A stretch of 64,000 nucleotides of DNA from Croceibacterium_B sp963811255 (GCA_963811255.1 CAWEQI010000004.1:62001-126000), one strand, 5' to 3'; shown: positions 50,741 through 59,277, counted from the stretch's first letter. Made by a program: numbers and translations. The notes: a model not told the origin generated them from the letters alone.

Positions 50741-51868
50741 ATGAGTCTGCGCTTGTTTGGGGCCGCGCTGGCCATTCCGCTGTTTCTCGCCGCCGGCGCC
50801 GCGGGCGCGACCGACGATTTGACCTGGGATTCGACGTCGCCGGCGGCTTCAGGCGCAACGGCCACGACCCATCCCGACGAGCCCGGCCTCAAGGCTCCGC
50901 CCGGATGGAAGGCCCCTCGGACCGAATGGGGCGACCCGGACCTCAGCGGTCGCTGGCCGCTCGACAACCTCAGCGCGACACCGTCGCAGCGCCCGCCGAA
51001 CCTTGGCGACAAGGCGTGGCTGACCGACCAGGAATATGCCGCCGCGACCAAGCGGGCCGAGGAACAGCTCAAGCTGTACCAGGAAGAGGAAAAGTCCAAC
51101 CGCCTGGGCATGGGCCACTGGACCGAGCGCGGCACCCCGATCCGGCAGACTTCGCTGATCATGCAGCCGGCCAACGGCCGCATCCCGCCGCCGACTCCGC
51201 TGGGGGCCGAGCTGTCCAAGAACATGAAAAGCAGCTGGACCCAGAAGGTGTTCGAATGGGTCACCGACTTCAGTCCGATGGACCGCTGCATCACCCGCGG
51301 CATGCCCGGCTCGATGCTGCCCGGGCCCTACAACAGCGGCATGGAGGTCTGGCAGTCGCCGGGGTACGTCGTGATCAGGATCGAGGAGATCCACGAAGCG
51401 CGCATCATCCCGCTCGCCGGCAAGGGCCCGCCGCCGGCGCCGGTGAAGAGCTGGATGGGCTATTCGGTCGGCCATTGGGACGGCGACTCGCTGGTGATCG
51501 AGACGACCAACTTCATCCCCAACCAACCGATCGGCGGCACCGGCCCCACCGGCAAGCCGATCCCCAACAGCGACCAGATGAAGGTGGTCGAGCGGCTGAC
51601 CCCGACCGGGCCGAACCACATCCATTACGAGGCGTGGATCAGCGATCCGAAGACGCTTTCGGCGCCGTTCAAGCTCGACTTCCCGTGGACCCGCAACCCC
51701 AAGTACAAGCAGTATGAGTACGCCTGCTTGGAAGGTAACGAGCAGACCCGCGGCTATATCGAAGGGACCAGCCCATTCCTCGCGGCCAAGCGCGAGGCCA
51801 GGATCAAGGCCCGCGAGGCGGGAACCCTGAAGACGGCCGAAGTCAACACGATCTCGAGCCGCAAGTAA
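50741..51868 (+). CDS. Secreted hypothetical protein
   Basis: A 375-residue protein with a signal peptide (MSLRLFGAALAIPLFLAAG, cleavage near AGA-TD). The mature part has DPDLSGRWPLDNL near the N-terminus and the repeated theme SVGHWDGDSLVIETTNF near residue 245, a pattern shared by a large family of uncharacterised secreted proteins in sphingomonads and Acidobacteria. EIHEARIIPLAGKG precedes it. ATG 50741 has GGGGAGAG upstream, and the open frame extends uselessly to 50642. No catalytic motif can be assigned. Confidence 0.83.
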   Translation: MSLRLFGAALAIPLFLAAGAAGATDDLTWDSTSPAASGATATTHPDEPGLKAPPGWKAPRTEWGDPDLSGRWPLDNLSATPSQRPPNLGDKAWLTDQEYAAATKRAEEQLKLYQEEEKSNRLGMGHWTERGTPIRQTSLIMQPANGRIPPPTPLGAELSKNMKSSWTQKVFEWVTDFSPMDRCITRGMPGSMLPGPYNSGMEVWQSPGYVVIRIEEIHEARIIPLAGKGPPPAPVKSWMGYSVGHWDGDSLVIETTNFIPNQPIGGTGPTGKPIPNSDQMKVVERLTPTGPNHIHYEAWISDPKTLSAPFKLDFPWTRNPKYKQYEYACLEGNEQTRGYIEGTSPFLAAKREARIKAREAGTLKTAEVNTISSRK

Positions 51869-51875
51869 GCAGCAA

Positions 51876-51907
51876 GCGCGGCGCTGCTATTCGGGCTGGC
51901 GCCGCGC
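51876..51907 (+). terminator. Hairpin after the secreted protein gene
   Basis: GCGCGGCGC (51876-51884) pairs with GCGCCGCGC (51899-51907) around a 14-base loop, just past the stop at 51868. There is no T-run, so it is only a possible terminator. Confidence 0.4.
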
Positions 51908-51974
51908 GCGGGACCTAGCGCGCCCGCTCGCGCGTTTTCGGCCTGTGCCGAGGCAGCAAACCAAGACGGAGCGG

Positions 51975-52772
51975 ATGCGCAGGTGGCGCACCCTGTGCCA
52001 GCTCGACTCCTGGCTGCGTACGCCGATGCAGGTCCTCAGCATGGCTTGGCTGGCGATCGTGATCGTTCAGCTGACCACCAACATGAGCGGTCTGATCAGC
52101 ACGATCGGCACGGCGATCTACATCGTCTTCATCCTCGAGTTCCTGCTGCGCTTCAGCTTGTCGCCGAGCAAACGGGTGTTCCTGAAGCACAACTGGCTCA
52201 TGCTGGTGGCGCTGGCGGTGCCGGCACTGCGGCTGTACCGGCCGCTGGCAGGGCTGCGCGCGCTTGGCGGTCTGCGCGGGGTGCGCCTGGTGCAGGTCGT
52301 CGGCACGGCCAACCGCAGCATGAACACGCTCAAGGCCACGCTGGCGCGGCGCGGATTCGCCTACGTCGGGGGGGCAACCGTGCTGGTGATAGCGCTCGGC
52401 GCGGCGGGAATGCTCTACCTCGAACCGGCGAGTCAGGAGCCCGGCGGCTTCACCTCGTACGGCGATGCGCTGTGGTGGACGTTCATGCTGCTCACCACAA
52501 TCGGCAGCCAATACTGGCCGGTGACCAACGAGGGCCGCATCCTAGCGGTAGTGCTGTCGATCTATGCGCTCGGCGTGTTCGGCTATCTGACGGCGGTGCT
52601 GGCGAGCTATTTCGTCGGCCGCGATGCCCAAGAGCCCGATGCGCCGGTCGCCGGGTCGGACGACCTCGAGGCGCTGCGCAGGGAGATTGCGGCGCTGAGG
52701 AAGGCGCTGGAGGTTCGGGAGGCCAATCACCCGCCCGCCCAGCATCGGCTGGAGGAAACGGCCGCGAGTTAG
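51975..52772 (+). CDS. Six-segment ion channel with a non-canonical selectivity filter
   Basis: About 265 residues in the voltage-gated-like channel superfamily: S1 (VLSMAWLAIVIVQL), S2, an S4-like arginine segment (RLYRPLAGLRALGGLRGVRL), S5, a pore loop and S6, then an acidic coiled coil (DDLEALRREIAALRKALEV). The pore reads LLTTIGSQYWP where potassium channels have TVGYGD, so ion selectivity is uncertain. I favour ATG 51975 with ACGGAG upstream; a GTG at 51945 is in frame. A hairpin terminator follows the stop. Confidence 0.85.
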   Translation: MRRWRTLCQLDSWLRTPMQVLSMAWLAIVIVQLTTNMSGLISTIGTAIYIVFILEFLLRFSLSPSKRVFLKHNWLMLVALAVPALRLYRPLAGLRALGGLRGVRLVQVVGTANRSMNTLKATLARRGFAYVGGATVLVIALGAAGMLYLEPASQEPGGFTSYGDALWWTFMLLTTIGSQYWPVTNEGRILAVVLSIYALGVFGYLTAVLASYFVGRDAQEPDAPVAGSDDLEALRREIAALRKALEVREANHPPAQHRLEETAAS

Positions 52773-52774
52773 CA

Positions 52775-52800
52775 GCCCCGCCGGATCGCGCCGGCGGGGC
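52775..52800. terminator. Bidirectional hairpin between the ion channel gene and the DUF1097 gene
   Basis: GCCCCGCCGG-ATCGCG-CCGGCGGGGC, a perfect ten-pair stem. It starts 2 bases after the channel stop (plus) and lies 10 bases before the end of the DUF1097 gene (minus). Confidence 0.7.
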
Positions 52801-52809
52801 TCTCAGAAG

Positions 52810-53340
52810 TCAGGCGTGGCCGGGGTCCGCCGTGTGCTCGGCGTCGGGCTCGCCCTTCTTGGTCAGCGCGTCGGTCACCACCTCGGAAACGATGCCGAAC
52901 AGCGCGCCGATGACGATCGAGACGATCGTCGGGACGATCGCCGCCGTCGGCGCGAGCCCCTTCAGCAGGATCACCGCGGCGACCGACGCGAAGCCGTAGA
53001 AGCCGATCGGCGGAATACCGAGGTAGGGAATCTTCGAGACGATCACGATCAGAGCAGCGCCGAGCCCGACGGCGATCGGCGCGGCGAGCGTGCCGAGCGG
53101 CGAAAACGCGCCGCCGGCGAGAATGATGGCGACCATCCCAACGAGCGCGCCGAAGCTCATGCAGGCGATCGCGGTGAGCATCCCGTTGAGCTTGCCGCCG
53201 GCCTGAAAGTGGGTGCCCCAGGAGATGAACGAAATCCAGACCTGGAGGTTGAGTGCGGCGAGCGCGGCGAGGCCGAACAGCCAGGTGTCGATCACGGCGA
53301 GCACGCCGACCGACAGGGTAAGGGCGATGAGTGCAGGCAT
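52810..53340 (-). CDS. DUF1097 family integral membrane protein
   Basis: A 176-residue membrane protein with about five hydrophobic segments: MPALIALTLSVGVLAVIDTW at the N-terminus, then FISWGTHFQAGGKLNGML, a Gly-rich loop typical of DUF1097, and IGFYGFASVAAVILL. The family is related in shape to small inner-membrane permeases, but no substrate is known. ATG 53340 is chosen as the first residue of the hydrophobic domain; the open frame runs on to 53616 without support. Confidence 0.83.
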   Translation of the reverse strand: MPALIALTLSVGVLAVIDTWLFGLAALAALNLQVWISFISWGTHFQAGGKLNGMLTAIACMSFGALVGMVAIILAGGAFSPLGTLAAPIAVGLGAALIVIVSKIPYLGIPPIGFYGFASVAAVILLKGLAPTAAIVPTIVSIVIGALFGIVSEVVTDALTKKGEPDAEHTADPGHA

Positions 53341-53391
53341 TTTACAGACTCCCCCAACGAAGGTGTTGTCGTTGCTCCGCCCGCGGCTCTC

Positions 53392-53408
53392 TCCCCCGGG
53401 CCGGGGGA
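53392..53408. repeat. REP-like C/G-rich palindrome
   Basis: TCCCCCGG-G-CCGGGGGA, in the intergenic space between the DUF1097 gene and the SnoaL-like lipoprotein gene. It resembles the other REP-like palindromes of the window but has its own core. Confidence 0.55.
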
Positions 53409-53494
53409 AGACTACGCCGGACAAAGTCACTCGGCAATCCGCTTGCGTTCCTCTTCCACCATGCGATGATCGGACAAACGCAATCAGGGAGAGG

Positions 53495-54052
53495 ATGATG
53501 CTGAAACAGGTCATGGGCGTGGTGGCGGTGCTGGCGCTGGCGGGATGCACGGCCAACGCGGCGGACGACAAGGCCGAGGCCGGCGAGCAGGCGATGCTCG
53601 ACCGGGTGGCGATCATGGACCTCTTGAGCCGCTACTATTCGAATTTCGGTGCCGACAGCTCGCTCGGGTTCAACGCCTTCTACACCGACGACGCGACGTT
53701 CGACGTCAACGGCCACGTCGCTCACGGCAAGGCCGGCATCCAGGGGATCTACGCCAGCCTGAAGACCGACAATCCGGCGGCAAAGGGGGTGTTCCACATG
53801 CTGATGACCAACCCGGTAATCGACGTGAACGGCGACACCGCCACGGCCAAGCTGCTGTGGACCGGCATTCTCAACCGGAACATCGACGACCACCCGATGC
53901 TATGGGAGCAGGGCCGCGAGTACGACAAGCTGGTGAAGCACAACGGCAAGTGGCTGATCAGCAAGCGCGTGGTGATCGCCGACAGCGGGCTGCCGGCGCA
54001 GTTCAAGGACACCTACAAGCCGCGGATGGATTACGACATCTCCAAGGATTGA
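53495..54052 (+). CDS. SnoaL-like lipoprotein
   Basis: A 185-residue protein: a lipoprotein signal with lipobox LALAGC (Cys near residue 17), then an NTF2-like domain (IMDLLSRYYSNFGADSSLGF, FDVNGHVAHGKAGIQGIY, ILNRNIDDHPMLWEQGREYD). It is an envelope-anchored member of the same superfamily as the cytosolic SnoaL-like proteins nearby. ATG 53495 or the adjacent ATG 53498 fits AGGGAGAGG upstream. The gene stands alone between REP-like elements. Confidence 0.85.
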   Translation: MMLKQVMGVVAVLALAGCTANAADDKAEAGEQAMLDRVAIMDLLSRYYSNFGADSSLGFNAFYTDDATFDVNGHVAHGKAGIQGIYASLKTDNPAAKGVFHMLMTNPVIDVNGDTATAKLLWTGILNRNIDDHPMLWEQGREYDKLVKHNGKWLISKRVVIADSGLPAQFKDTYKPRMDYDISKD

Positions 54053-54059
54053 GGCCGAC

Positions 54060-54191
54060 GATCCTCCCCGGGACGGGGAGGTGGCAGCCCGCAGGGCTGA
54101 CGGAGGGCGCTCTCGTCCTGGAGCGGCGGCGCGTGCGACGATCCCCTCCACCATCCTGCGGATGGTTCCCCTCCCCGTCCCGGGGAGGATC
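54060..54191. repeat. REP doublet in inverted orientation (REPIN-like)
   Basis: GATCCTCCCCGGGACGGGGA at the left end (from 54060) and its reverse complement at the right end (to 54191) flank about 90 bases. Inside is GGCAGCCCGCAGGGCTGACG, a core known to me from sphingomonad intergenic repeats. The right end runs into the stop codon of the DUF3237 gene. Confidence 0.75.
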
Positions 54192-54720
54192 AGGTTAAGG
54201 CGTAGTACCTGAGCAGATTCCCGTCGCTCCTACGTTCGCCGACGCCGATGAAGACGTGCTTGGTCAGCCAGTCGTGCTTGCCGACCGGGCACTCGAACGT
54301 CGGATTGCCGCGCAGGTAATATTCGTCGTGCGGCACGGGCTGGCCATTGTTGAACGCCCAGTCGCGCAGGCGGGCCATGGTGTCGGGCTTGCGGCCCCAC
54401 AGGAAGCCCTTGTTGTGCAGCAGGATGACGGTGCCGTCCTCCTCCTCGAGCAGGTAGCGCGCGTCGAACACGGCAACGTCGTCGGGGCGAAAATAGGCGT
54501 AGTCGCCGCCCGAGCCGGGGATCGCCCGGCCTTTGAGGTTCGGCCCTTCGAAGGTGCCGCCCTTGACCAGCACCGCGCTGCGCATACCCCCAAAGGGGTG
54601 CGGGGCGATCGAATAGACCTCGGGAAAGGTCAGACGGACCTCCATCACGAACTCGAGCCGCGGGTTGTCGAGCTCGGAGAAGGGCGCGGTGAACGGGGTG
54701 GTGTCGTTGAAATCAGGCAT
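54190..54720 (-). CDS. DUF3237 family protein
   Basis: A 176-residue DUF3237 protein: GRAIPGSGGDYAYFRPDDVA near residue 65, ARYLLEEEDGTVILLHNKGF near 88, and HDWLTKHVFIGVGERR at the C-terminus. It shares the family motifs with the protein at 929-1399 but is otherwise diverged. It is the last gene of a GMC-SnoaL-SDR-DUF3237 run, one base after the SDR stop. From memory, the family includes the SYK-6 decarboxylases PhcF and PhcG, which act after GMC oxidases in biaryl catabolism. The stop codon overlaps the end of a REP doublet. Confidence 0.88.
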   Translation of the reverse strand: MPDFNDTTPFTAPFSELDNPRLEFVMEVRLTFPEVYSIAPHPFGGMRSAVLVKGGTFEGPNLKGRAIPGSGGDYAYFRPDDVAVFDARYLLEEEDGTVILLHNKGFLWGRKPDTMARLRDWAFNNGQPVPHDEYYLRGNPTFECPVGKHDWLTKHVFIGVGERRSDGNLLRYYALT

Positions 54721-54721
54721 A

Positions 54722-55477
54722 TCAGCGTAACTCTATCAGGCCGCCGTCGACGAACAGGTTGGCTCCGGTGATGAAGCTGGCGTCGTCGCTGGCGAGGAAC
54801 AGCACCGCCTTGGCGACGTCTTCGCTCTCGCCCATGCGGTGCATCGGGATGTTGGCGATCATCATTTCCTTGAGCGCGGCGACCTGCTCGTCGCTCATGC
54901 CGGGGTTGCGGTGGAGCAGCGGGGTGTCGATCGGCCCCGGGCTGACGACATTCAAACGAATGCCCTCGCCGACCAGCTCCTTGGCGAACACCTTCATCGC
55001 CATGTACAGCCCGGCCTTGGCCGCGGCGTAGGCGCCGTTGCCCTCGAGCGCCCCGTGTGCCCCGATCGACCCGGTGACGACGATCGACCCGCCCTTGCCC
55101 ATCAGCCTGAGGCACTTCTGCAAGGCGAACACGCAGCCCCGCAGGTTGATCGAATGGATGTGATCCCAGGCCTCCTCGGTGATCGCGCGCAAGGGCGCGA
55201 AGCCGCCGACCCCGGCGTTGATGTAGAGCACGTCGATCCGCCCGTCGGCGGCTTCGACCTGCGCCACCACCGCCTCGGTCGCCGCCGGATCGGCGACGTC
55301 GGACTGGTATCCCGTGCTGCCGGGAATCGCCGCCTCGGCGTCGGCAATCGTCTTCGGGTCGCGCCCGGTGAAATGCACCTTGCCGCCCTCCGCGGCGAAC
55401 GCTCTGGCGGCCTCCAGCCCCATCCCGCTGTTGCCGCCGAGCACGAGGACGATCTTGTCTTTGAAGCGTTCGGCCAA
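54722..55477 (-). CDS. Short-chain dehydrogenase/reductase (classical)
   Basis: A 251-residue SDR with a full active site: cofactor GGNSGMG, Asn-Ala-Gly in YINAGVGG, catalytic Ser in TGSIGAHGALEG and YAAAK. FTGRDP after the second strand suggests NADP. The C-terminal SDDASFITGANLFVDGG is typical. The start is TTG 55477 with GGGAGAGGACA upstream. It lies between the SnoaL-like gene (11 bases) and the DUF3237 gene (1 base) in one operon. Confidence 0.91.
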   Translation of the reverse strand: MAERFKDKIVLVLGGNSGMGLEAARAFAAEGGKVHFTGRDPKTIADAEAAIPGSTGYQSDVADPAATEAVVAQVEAADGRIDVLYINAGVGGFAPLRAITEEAWDHIHSINLRGCVFALQKCLRLMGKGGSIVVTGSIGAHGALEGNGAYAAAKAGLYMAMKVFAKELVGEGIRLNVVSPGPIDTPLLHRNPGMSDEQVAALKEMMIANIPMHRMGESEDVAKAVLFLASDDASFITGANLFVDGGLIELR

Positions 55478-55488
55478 TGTCCTCTCCC

Positions 55489-55878
55489 TCAGAACGGCCC
55501 CAGTGGATTGGGCCCACCCGAAACCACGTCCTGCATCACGTCCCAGTGCTCGGCAATCATCCCGTCTTCGAGGCGGAAGATGTCGATCACCGCCCAGCCG
55601 TTATCGCCGGGCCAACGGCGCACATGATAATGCACGGTCACGTGATCGCCGTCGACGAACGCGCGCTTGACGTCGTGCACCGCCTCAGGCGTTTCGGCCC
55701 GGATCATGTCGAGGAACCTCTTGAGCCCCTCGCGCCCCGGTTCGGCCATCTGGTTGTGTTGGATGTAGTCGGCCGAGATGAACCGCTCGACCGCGCTCGA
55801 ATCCATCGGGTTCAGCACCTGCTCGAACATCTTGAGCACCAACGCGAGGTTGGCCTCCTCCTCCGGCGTGCGGCTCAT
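55489..55878 (-). CDS. SnoaL-like polyketide-cyclase-family protein
   Basis: A 129-residue NTF2-like protein of the SnoaL type: FISADYIQHNQMAEPGREGL, VTVHYHVRRWPGD and FRLEDGMIAEHWDVMQDV. QHN and EHWD are the same motifs as in the secreted member at 32677. ATG 55878 overlaps the stop of the GMC gene (ATGA), so it is co-translated with it. It may handle the product of the GMC oxidation. Confidence 0.89.
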   Translation of the reverse strand: MSRTPEEEANLALVLKMFEQVLNPMDSSAVERFISADYIQHNQMAEPGREGLKRFLDMIRAETPEAVHDVKRAFVDGDHVTVHYHVRRWPGDNGWAVIDIFRLEDGMIAEHWDVMQDVVSGGPNPLGPF

Positions 55879-57527
55879 GCCGCGTCTTGCGCCGGCAGTT
55901 CGGCGCGCGGCAGGCTCTGGCCGCGGATCAGGTCGGCGGCCTTTTCGCCAACCATGATCGAGGGCAGCATGGTGTTGCCGCCGGGCACCGTCGGCATCAC
56001 CGAGGCGTCGGCCACCCGCAGTCCCTCGACGCCGATCACGCGCAGGTCGCTGTCGACCACCGACATCGCGCCCAGGCCCATCGCACAGGTGCCCACCGGG
56101 TGCTGGCCGACGTAGCACCAGTCCTTGAGGTAAGCGTCGAGCTCGGCGTCGCTCTGCACCTGCTCGCCCGGAGTCTTCTCCTCGCCGACCAGCTCGGCCC
56201 ACGGCTCGGTGCGGTAGATCTTTCGCGTCAGGCGGATCGCCTCGCGCAGTTGGGCGCGGTCGTTCTCGGTGTCGAGGATGTTGAGCGTCACCGCGGCGAC
56301 CTCGCGCGGGTCGGCGCTCTTCAGCTCGACCCATCCGCGACTTTCCGGGTGCAGCTGGACCACGCCGGCCCACCACACGTCTTGCTGGCGCGGCTTGATC
56401 CCGGGGAACCAGGTCTGCGCGTCGAAGCGGATCGGGTTGACCATGATCTGCATGTCGGGCCGCTCGAGCTCGGGCCGGGTCTTGATGACGACGTTGCAGG
56501 TGTTGACCTGATAGGTGTTGGTGCCGGTGCCGAGCAGCGCCCAGCGTACGGTATTGAACAGCAGCTTGTCCCAGCGCAGCTCACTGAGGAAGGTCACCGG
56601 CCGGGTGGCGTTCCATTCCAGGCTGGCGGTCGGATGCTCCTGCAGGTTGCGGCCGACGCCGGGGCTGTCGTGGACCACCGCGATGCCGTGCTCCTTGAGG
56701 TGCGCCGCCGGGCCGATGCCCGAGAGCATCAGCAGGTGCGGCGAGTTGTAGGTCCCCCCCGAGAGGATCACCTCGCGCCGCGCGCGGACGAGCTGCGGCC
56801 CGCTCGGCCCCTCGATCTCGACCCCGACGCAGCGCTTGCCTTCGAACACCACGCGGCGAACGAGCACACCCGAGCGCACATCGAGGTTCTGCCGCCCCAT
56901 CGCCGGGCGGAGGTAAGCGGTCGCCGCGCTGACCCGGCGACCGCGCCTGTCGGCGGTCATCTCGCCGCGGGCGAAGCCTTCGGGATGCGCGCCGCCGAGG
57001 TCCTCGCTCAGCGGGAAGCCGAGCCGGCGGCCGGTCTCCATCATCCGCTCGTGGTGCAGCAGCGGCAGGTCGATCGGCTTGACCCGCACTGGCCCGCCCG
57101 CACCGTGATAGGTTCCCTCGCCGCGCCACGAATCCTCCAGCCGGCGGAAATACGGCAGCACGTCGGCGAACGACCAGCCGCGCGCGCCCATCTGCGCCCA
57201 CTGGTCGTAATCGCCGGGGTGGCCGCGCATTGCAAACATCCCGTTGATCGAGCCCGAGCCGCCCATCACCCGCCCGCGCGGCAAGGGCATGCGCCGGCCG
57301 CCGAGGTTGGGCTCGGGCTCGGTCATGTAGGTCCAGTTGAACTGCGGCTTGGTCATCGCCCGCAGGAACCCGAGCGGCATGCGGATGAACGGGTGGTTGT
57401 CGCTGCCGCCGGCTTCGAGCAGCAGCACGCTGGTATGCGGGTCCTCGGACAGGCGCGCGGCGACCGGGCATCCGGCGCTGCCGGCGCCGACGACGATGTA
57501 ATCGAAAGTGTCGCCGTTTTCGGCCAA
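55875..57527 (-). CDS. GMC-family FAD oxidoreductase (choline dehydrogenase-like)
   Basis: A complete 550-residue GMC oxidoreductase. FAD motif GAGSAGC near residue 17; GGSGSINGMFAMRG (PROSITE signature 1 region); GGTYNSPHLLMLSGIGP (signature 2); the catalytic His is probably in CYVGQHPVGTCAMG, with a second polar partner in VPGGNTMLPS. It would oxidise a primary alcohol such as a lignin-dimer side chain; the closest functional analogues I know are PhcC and PhcD of Sphingobium SYK-6. TTG 57527 has GGGAGAG upstream. It diverges from a SnoaL-like gene across operator copy 4 and heads the second module. Confidence 0.94.
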   Translation of the reverse strand: MAENGDTFDYIVVGAGSAGCPVAARLSEDPHTSVLLLEAGGSDNHPFIRMPLGFLRAMTKPQFNWTYMTEPEPNLGGRRMPLPRGRVMGGSGSINGMFAMRGHPGDYDQWAQMGARGWSFADVLPYFRRLEDSWRGEGTYHGAGGPVRVKPIDLPLLHHERMMETGRRLGFPLSEDLGGAHPEGFARGEMTADRRGRRVSAATAYLRPAMGRQNLDVRSGVLVRRVVFEGKRCVGVEIEGPSGPQLVRARREVILSGGTYNSPHLLMLSGIGPAAHLKEHGIAVVHDSPGVGRNLQEHPTASLEWNATRPVTFLSELRWDKLLFNTVRWALLGTGTNTYQVNTCNVVIKTRPELERPDMQIMVNPIRFDAQTWFPGIKPRQQDVWWAGVVQLHPESRGWVELKSADPREVAAVTLNILDTENDRAQLREAIRLTRKIYRTEPWAELVGEEKTPGEQVQSDAELDAYLKDWCYVGQHPVGTCAMGLGAMSVVDSDLRVIGVEGLRVADASVMPTVPGGNTMLPSIMVGEKAADLIRGQSLPRAELPAQDAA

Positions 57528-57557
57528 GGCAAGCTCTCCCGTGTCTTGCGGCCTTGC

Positions 57558-57569
57558 TAACGCTCGTTA
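57558..57569. promoter_or_regulatory. Palindromic operator TAAC-N4-GTTA, copy 4
   Basis: TAACGCTCGTTA, identical to copy 2. It is 31 bases from the GMC start (57527, minus) and 24 bases from the SnoaL-like start (57593, plus). Confidence 0.75.
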
Positions 57570-57592
57570 CTATTGCGCGCAAGGAGGGCCGC

Positions 57593-57985
57593 ATGACCCG
57601 CGAGGATTACGACCGCTACGTCGCCGCATTCAATGCCCGCGATTATGACGCGGTGTTCGACTTCTATGCCGACCACCCACGAATGGCGTTCTTCGGCATC
57701 GAAATCACCGCCCGCGAGCAGCTGAAGGACTTCTACGGCTTCATGCACCGCTACGTGAAGGAAACGGTGACGGTGGAGCGCTTTGCCGGAAGCGAGGAGC
57801 TGGCCGCCGTCGAAGCCATCGTGCGGATCGAGGCGACCGACGACCTGACCCGCGAAGCGCTCGACGCGCGCGGGATGCAGCAGTTCTTCCCGATCGCCAA
57901 GGGCGAGGTGCAGGAGATGCGCCAGTACATTCACTATCACTTGAAGGACGGAAAGATCGCCAGCGTCGGCTGCGCGCTGATTTGA
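57593..57985 (+). CDS. NTF2-like protein
   Basis: A 130-residue NTF2-like protein: EDYDRYVAAFNARDYDAVFD at the N-terminus, HPRMAFFGIEITAREQL, then YIHYHLKDGKIASVGCALI. It is shorter and less aromatic than the SnoaL_4 members of the window. ATG 57593 has a perfect AAGGAGG upstream; the open frame begins at 57554, inside the operator. It is the plus-strand partner of the GMC operon. Confidence 0.86.
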   Translation: MTREDYDRYVAAFNARDYDAVFDFYADHPRMAFFGIEITAREQLKDFYGFMHRYVKETVTVERFAGSEELAAVEAIVRIEATDDLTREALDARGMQQFFPIAKGEVQEMRQYIHYHLKDGKIASVGCALI

Positions 57986-58093
57986 GCGGGCTTGCCAACG
58001 CACCCGCCCCGCGCCAGACTTTGTCAACGGGGAGGTGACTCCCGAAAGACCTGTCGGATGGAGAGCGGCGGTTAGCCGCCAACGAGGGAGAGT

Positions 58094-59188
58094 ATGTCAA
58101 TGACGAAATGGATTCCAGCCGTGGCCGCTGGCCTGATGCTCACGACGGCGCTCGGCGGCTGCGCCAAACAGGGCGACAGCGACAAGGGCGCGGGCCAGGC
58201 GGCCAGCGATGCCACGAACGCTGTCTGCGACCGCGACTGCCTGCTCAAGGTGACGGACGAGTACGTCGCCAGCTTCGCCAAGCACAGCGCCGACGGCGTC
58301 CCGCTCGAATCCAATGTGGCCGTCGTCGAGAACGCCAAGCCGATCAAGGTCGGCGAAGGTCTGTGGAAGGACGTCAATCCGGCCCGACCCAGTTCCAGGT
58401 CCATGTGCCCGACCCGGTCAACGAGACCGCCGGCTGGCTCGGCATGGTCCAGCGGGACGGCAAGCCGACGATGGTCGCGATCCGTCTGAAGCTCGACAAG
58501 GACGGCAAGATCGCCGAAGCCGAGCATCTCTACTCCGCGGTCGAACGGCCCGTCGCTGAAGAACGTCGAAACCCCGCGTCCCGGGCCTCACCAGCACGAT
58601 TCCGCCGGACAAGCGCCTTGACCACGATCAAGCTGATCGCCATCGGCGCCAGCTATTACGACGCGCTCGACGACAACGACGGCACTAAGATGCCGTTCGC
58701 CGCCGATTGCGAGCGGCACGAGAACGGCATGATCACCGCCGGGCCGAACGCCGGAGGTGGAATGCCCGGAGCCAAGCCGCCGGCGCATCCCACGCCGCAC
58801 GATTGCGCGGGGCAGATTTCGAGCGGCGTATTCCAGTACATCAAGACCATCGGCAACCGCCGTGTGTTCGCCGCCGATCCGGTCACGGGGCTGGTGATGG
58901 GGCTGTCGCAGTTCCACCATCCGATGGACTTCACCTCTTATCCGGTGAAGGCGGCGGACGGCACGATCGTCCAGCAAAAGCGAAGTGAAGGCATGTTCAA
59001 GAACCGCGGAGCCGTTCGACTTGCCCGCCGCGCACATCTTCAAGGTCGGCGCCGACGGCAAGGTCCACGAGATCGAGGCGATGGGCTTCGTGGCACCGAT
59101 CAATTCGCCGAGCGGGTGGGAGAACGAGCCCGCCCCGGCCAACACCAACGCGCCGGCCTCGCCAGCGGGTCCGTCGCAGAAGACGTAG
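58094..59188 (+). pseudogene. Frameshifted lipoprotein gene
   Basis: The 5' part encodes a lipoprotein (lipobox TTALGGC) with DCLLKVTDEYVASFAKHSADGV. The sense reading then jumps frame near 58380 (continuing QFQVHVPDPVNETAGWLGM), apparently three more times between 58560 and 58645, and again near 59010 (continuing EPFDLPAAHIFKVGADGKV). The later product, with ASYYDALDDNDGTKMPF, QFHHPMDFTSYPV and HEIEAMGF, looks like one secreted NTF2-like/SnoaL-type protein of about 360 residues. Each break can be repaired by adding or dropping a single base, usually in a C/G run. Start ATG 58094 follows GAGGGAG. Confidence 0.72.
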
Positions 59189-59202
59189 AGAAACGCAAAA
59201 AA

Positions 59203-59232
59203 GGGCCCTCTCCCCTCGAGGGGAGAGGGCCC
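59203..59232. terminator. Perfect 30-base palindrome with a flanking A-run
   Basis: Arms GGGCCCTCTCCCCTC and GAGGGGAGAGGGCCC with no loop, preceded by A6 (59197-59202). It follows the frameshifted lipoprotein gene and comes before the MetE-like gene. On the minus strand the A-run would act as a T-tract. It may be a terminator or a REP-like element. Confidence 0.65.
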
Positions 59233-59277
59233 CATTTCACCCTTGCGGAAATTTCGCATACATGAAATACCGCGCGG

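Noticed and set aside
58108..59265. A single 385-codon gene read straight through the frameshifted lipoprotein region
   Set aside because: It lacks the lipoprotein signal, and its first and last parts are nonsense. The sensible protein is split over frames.
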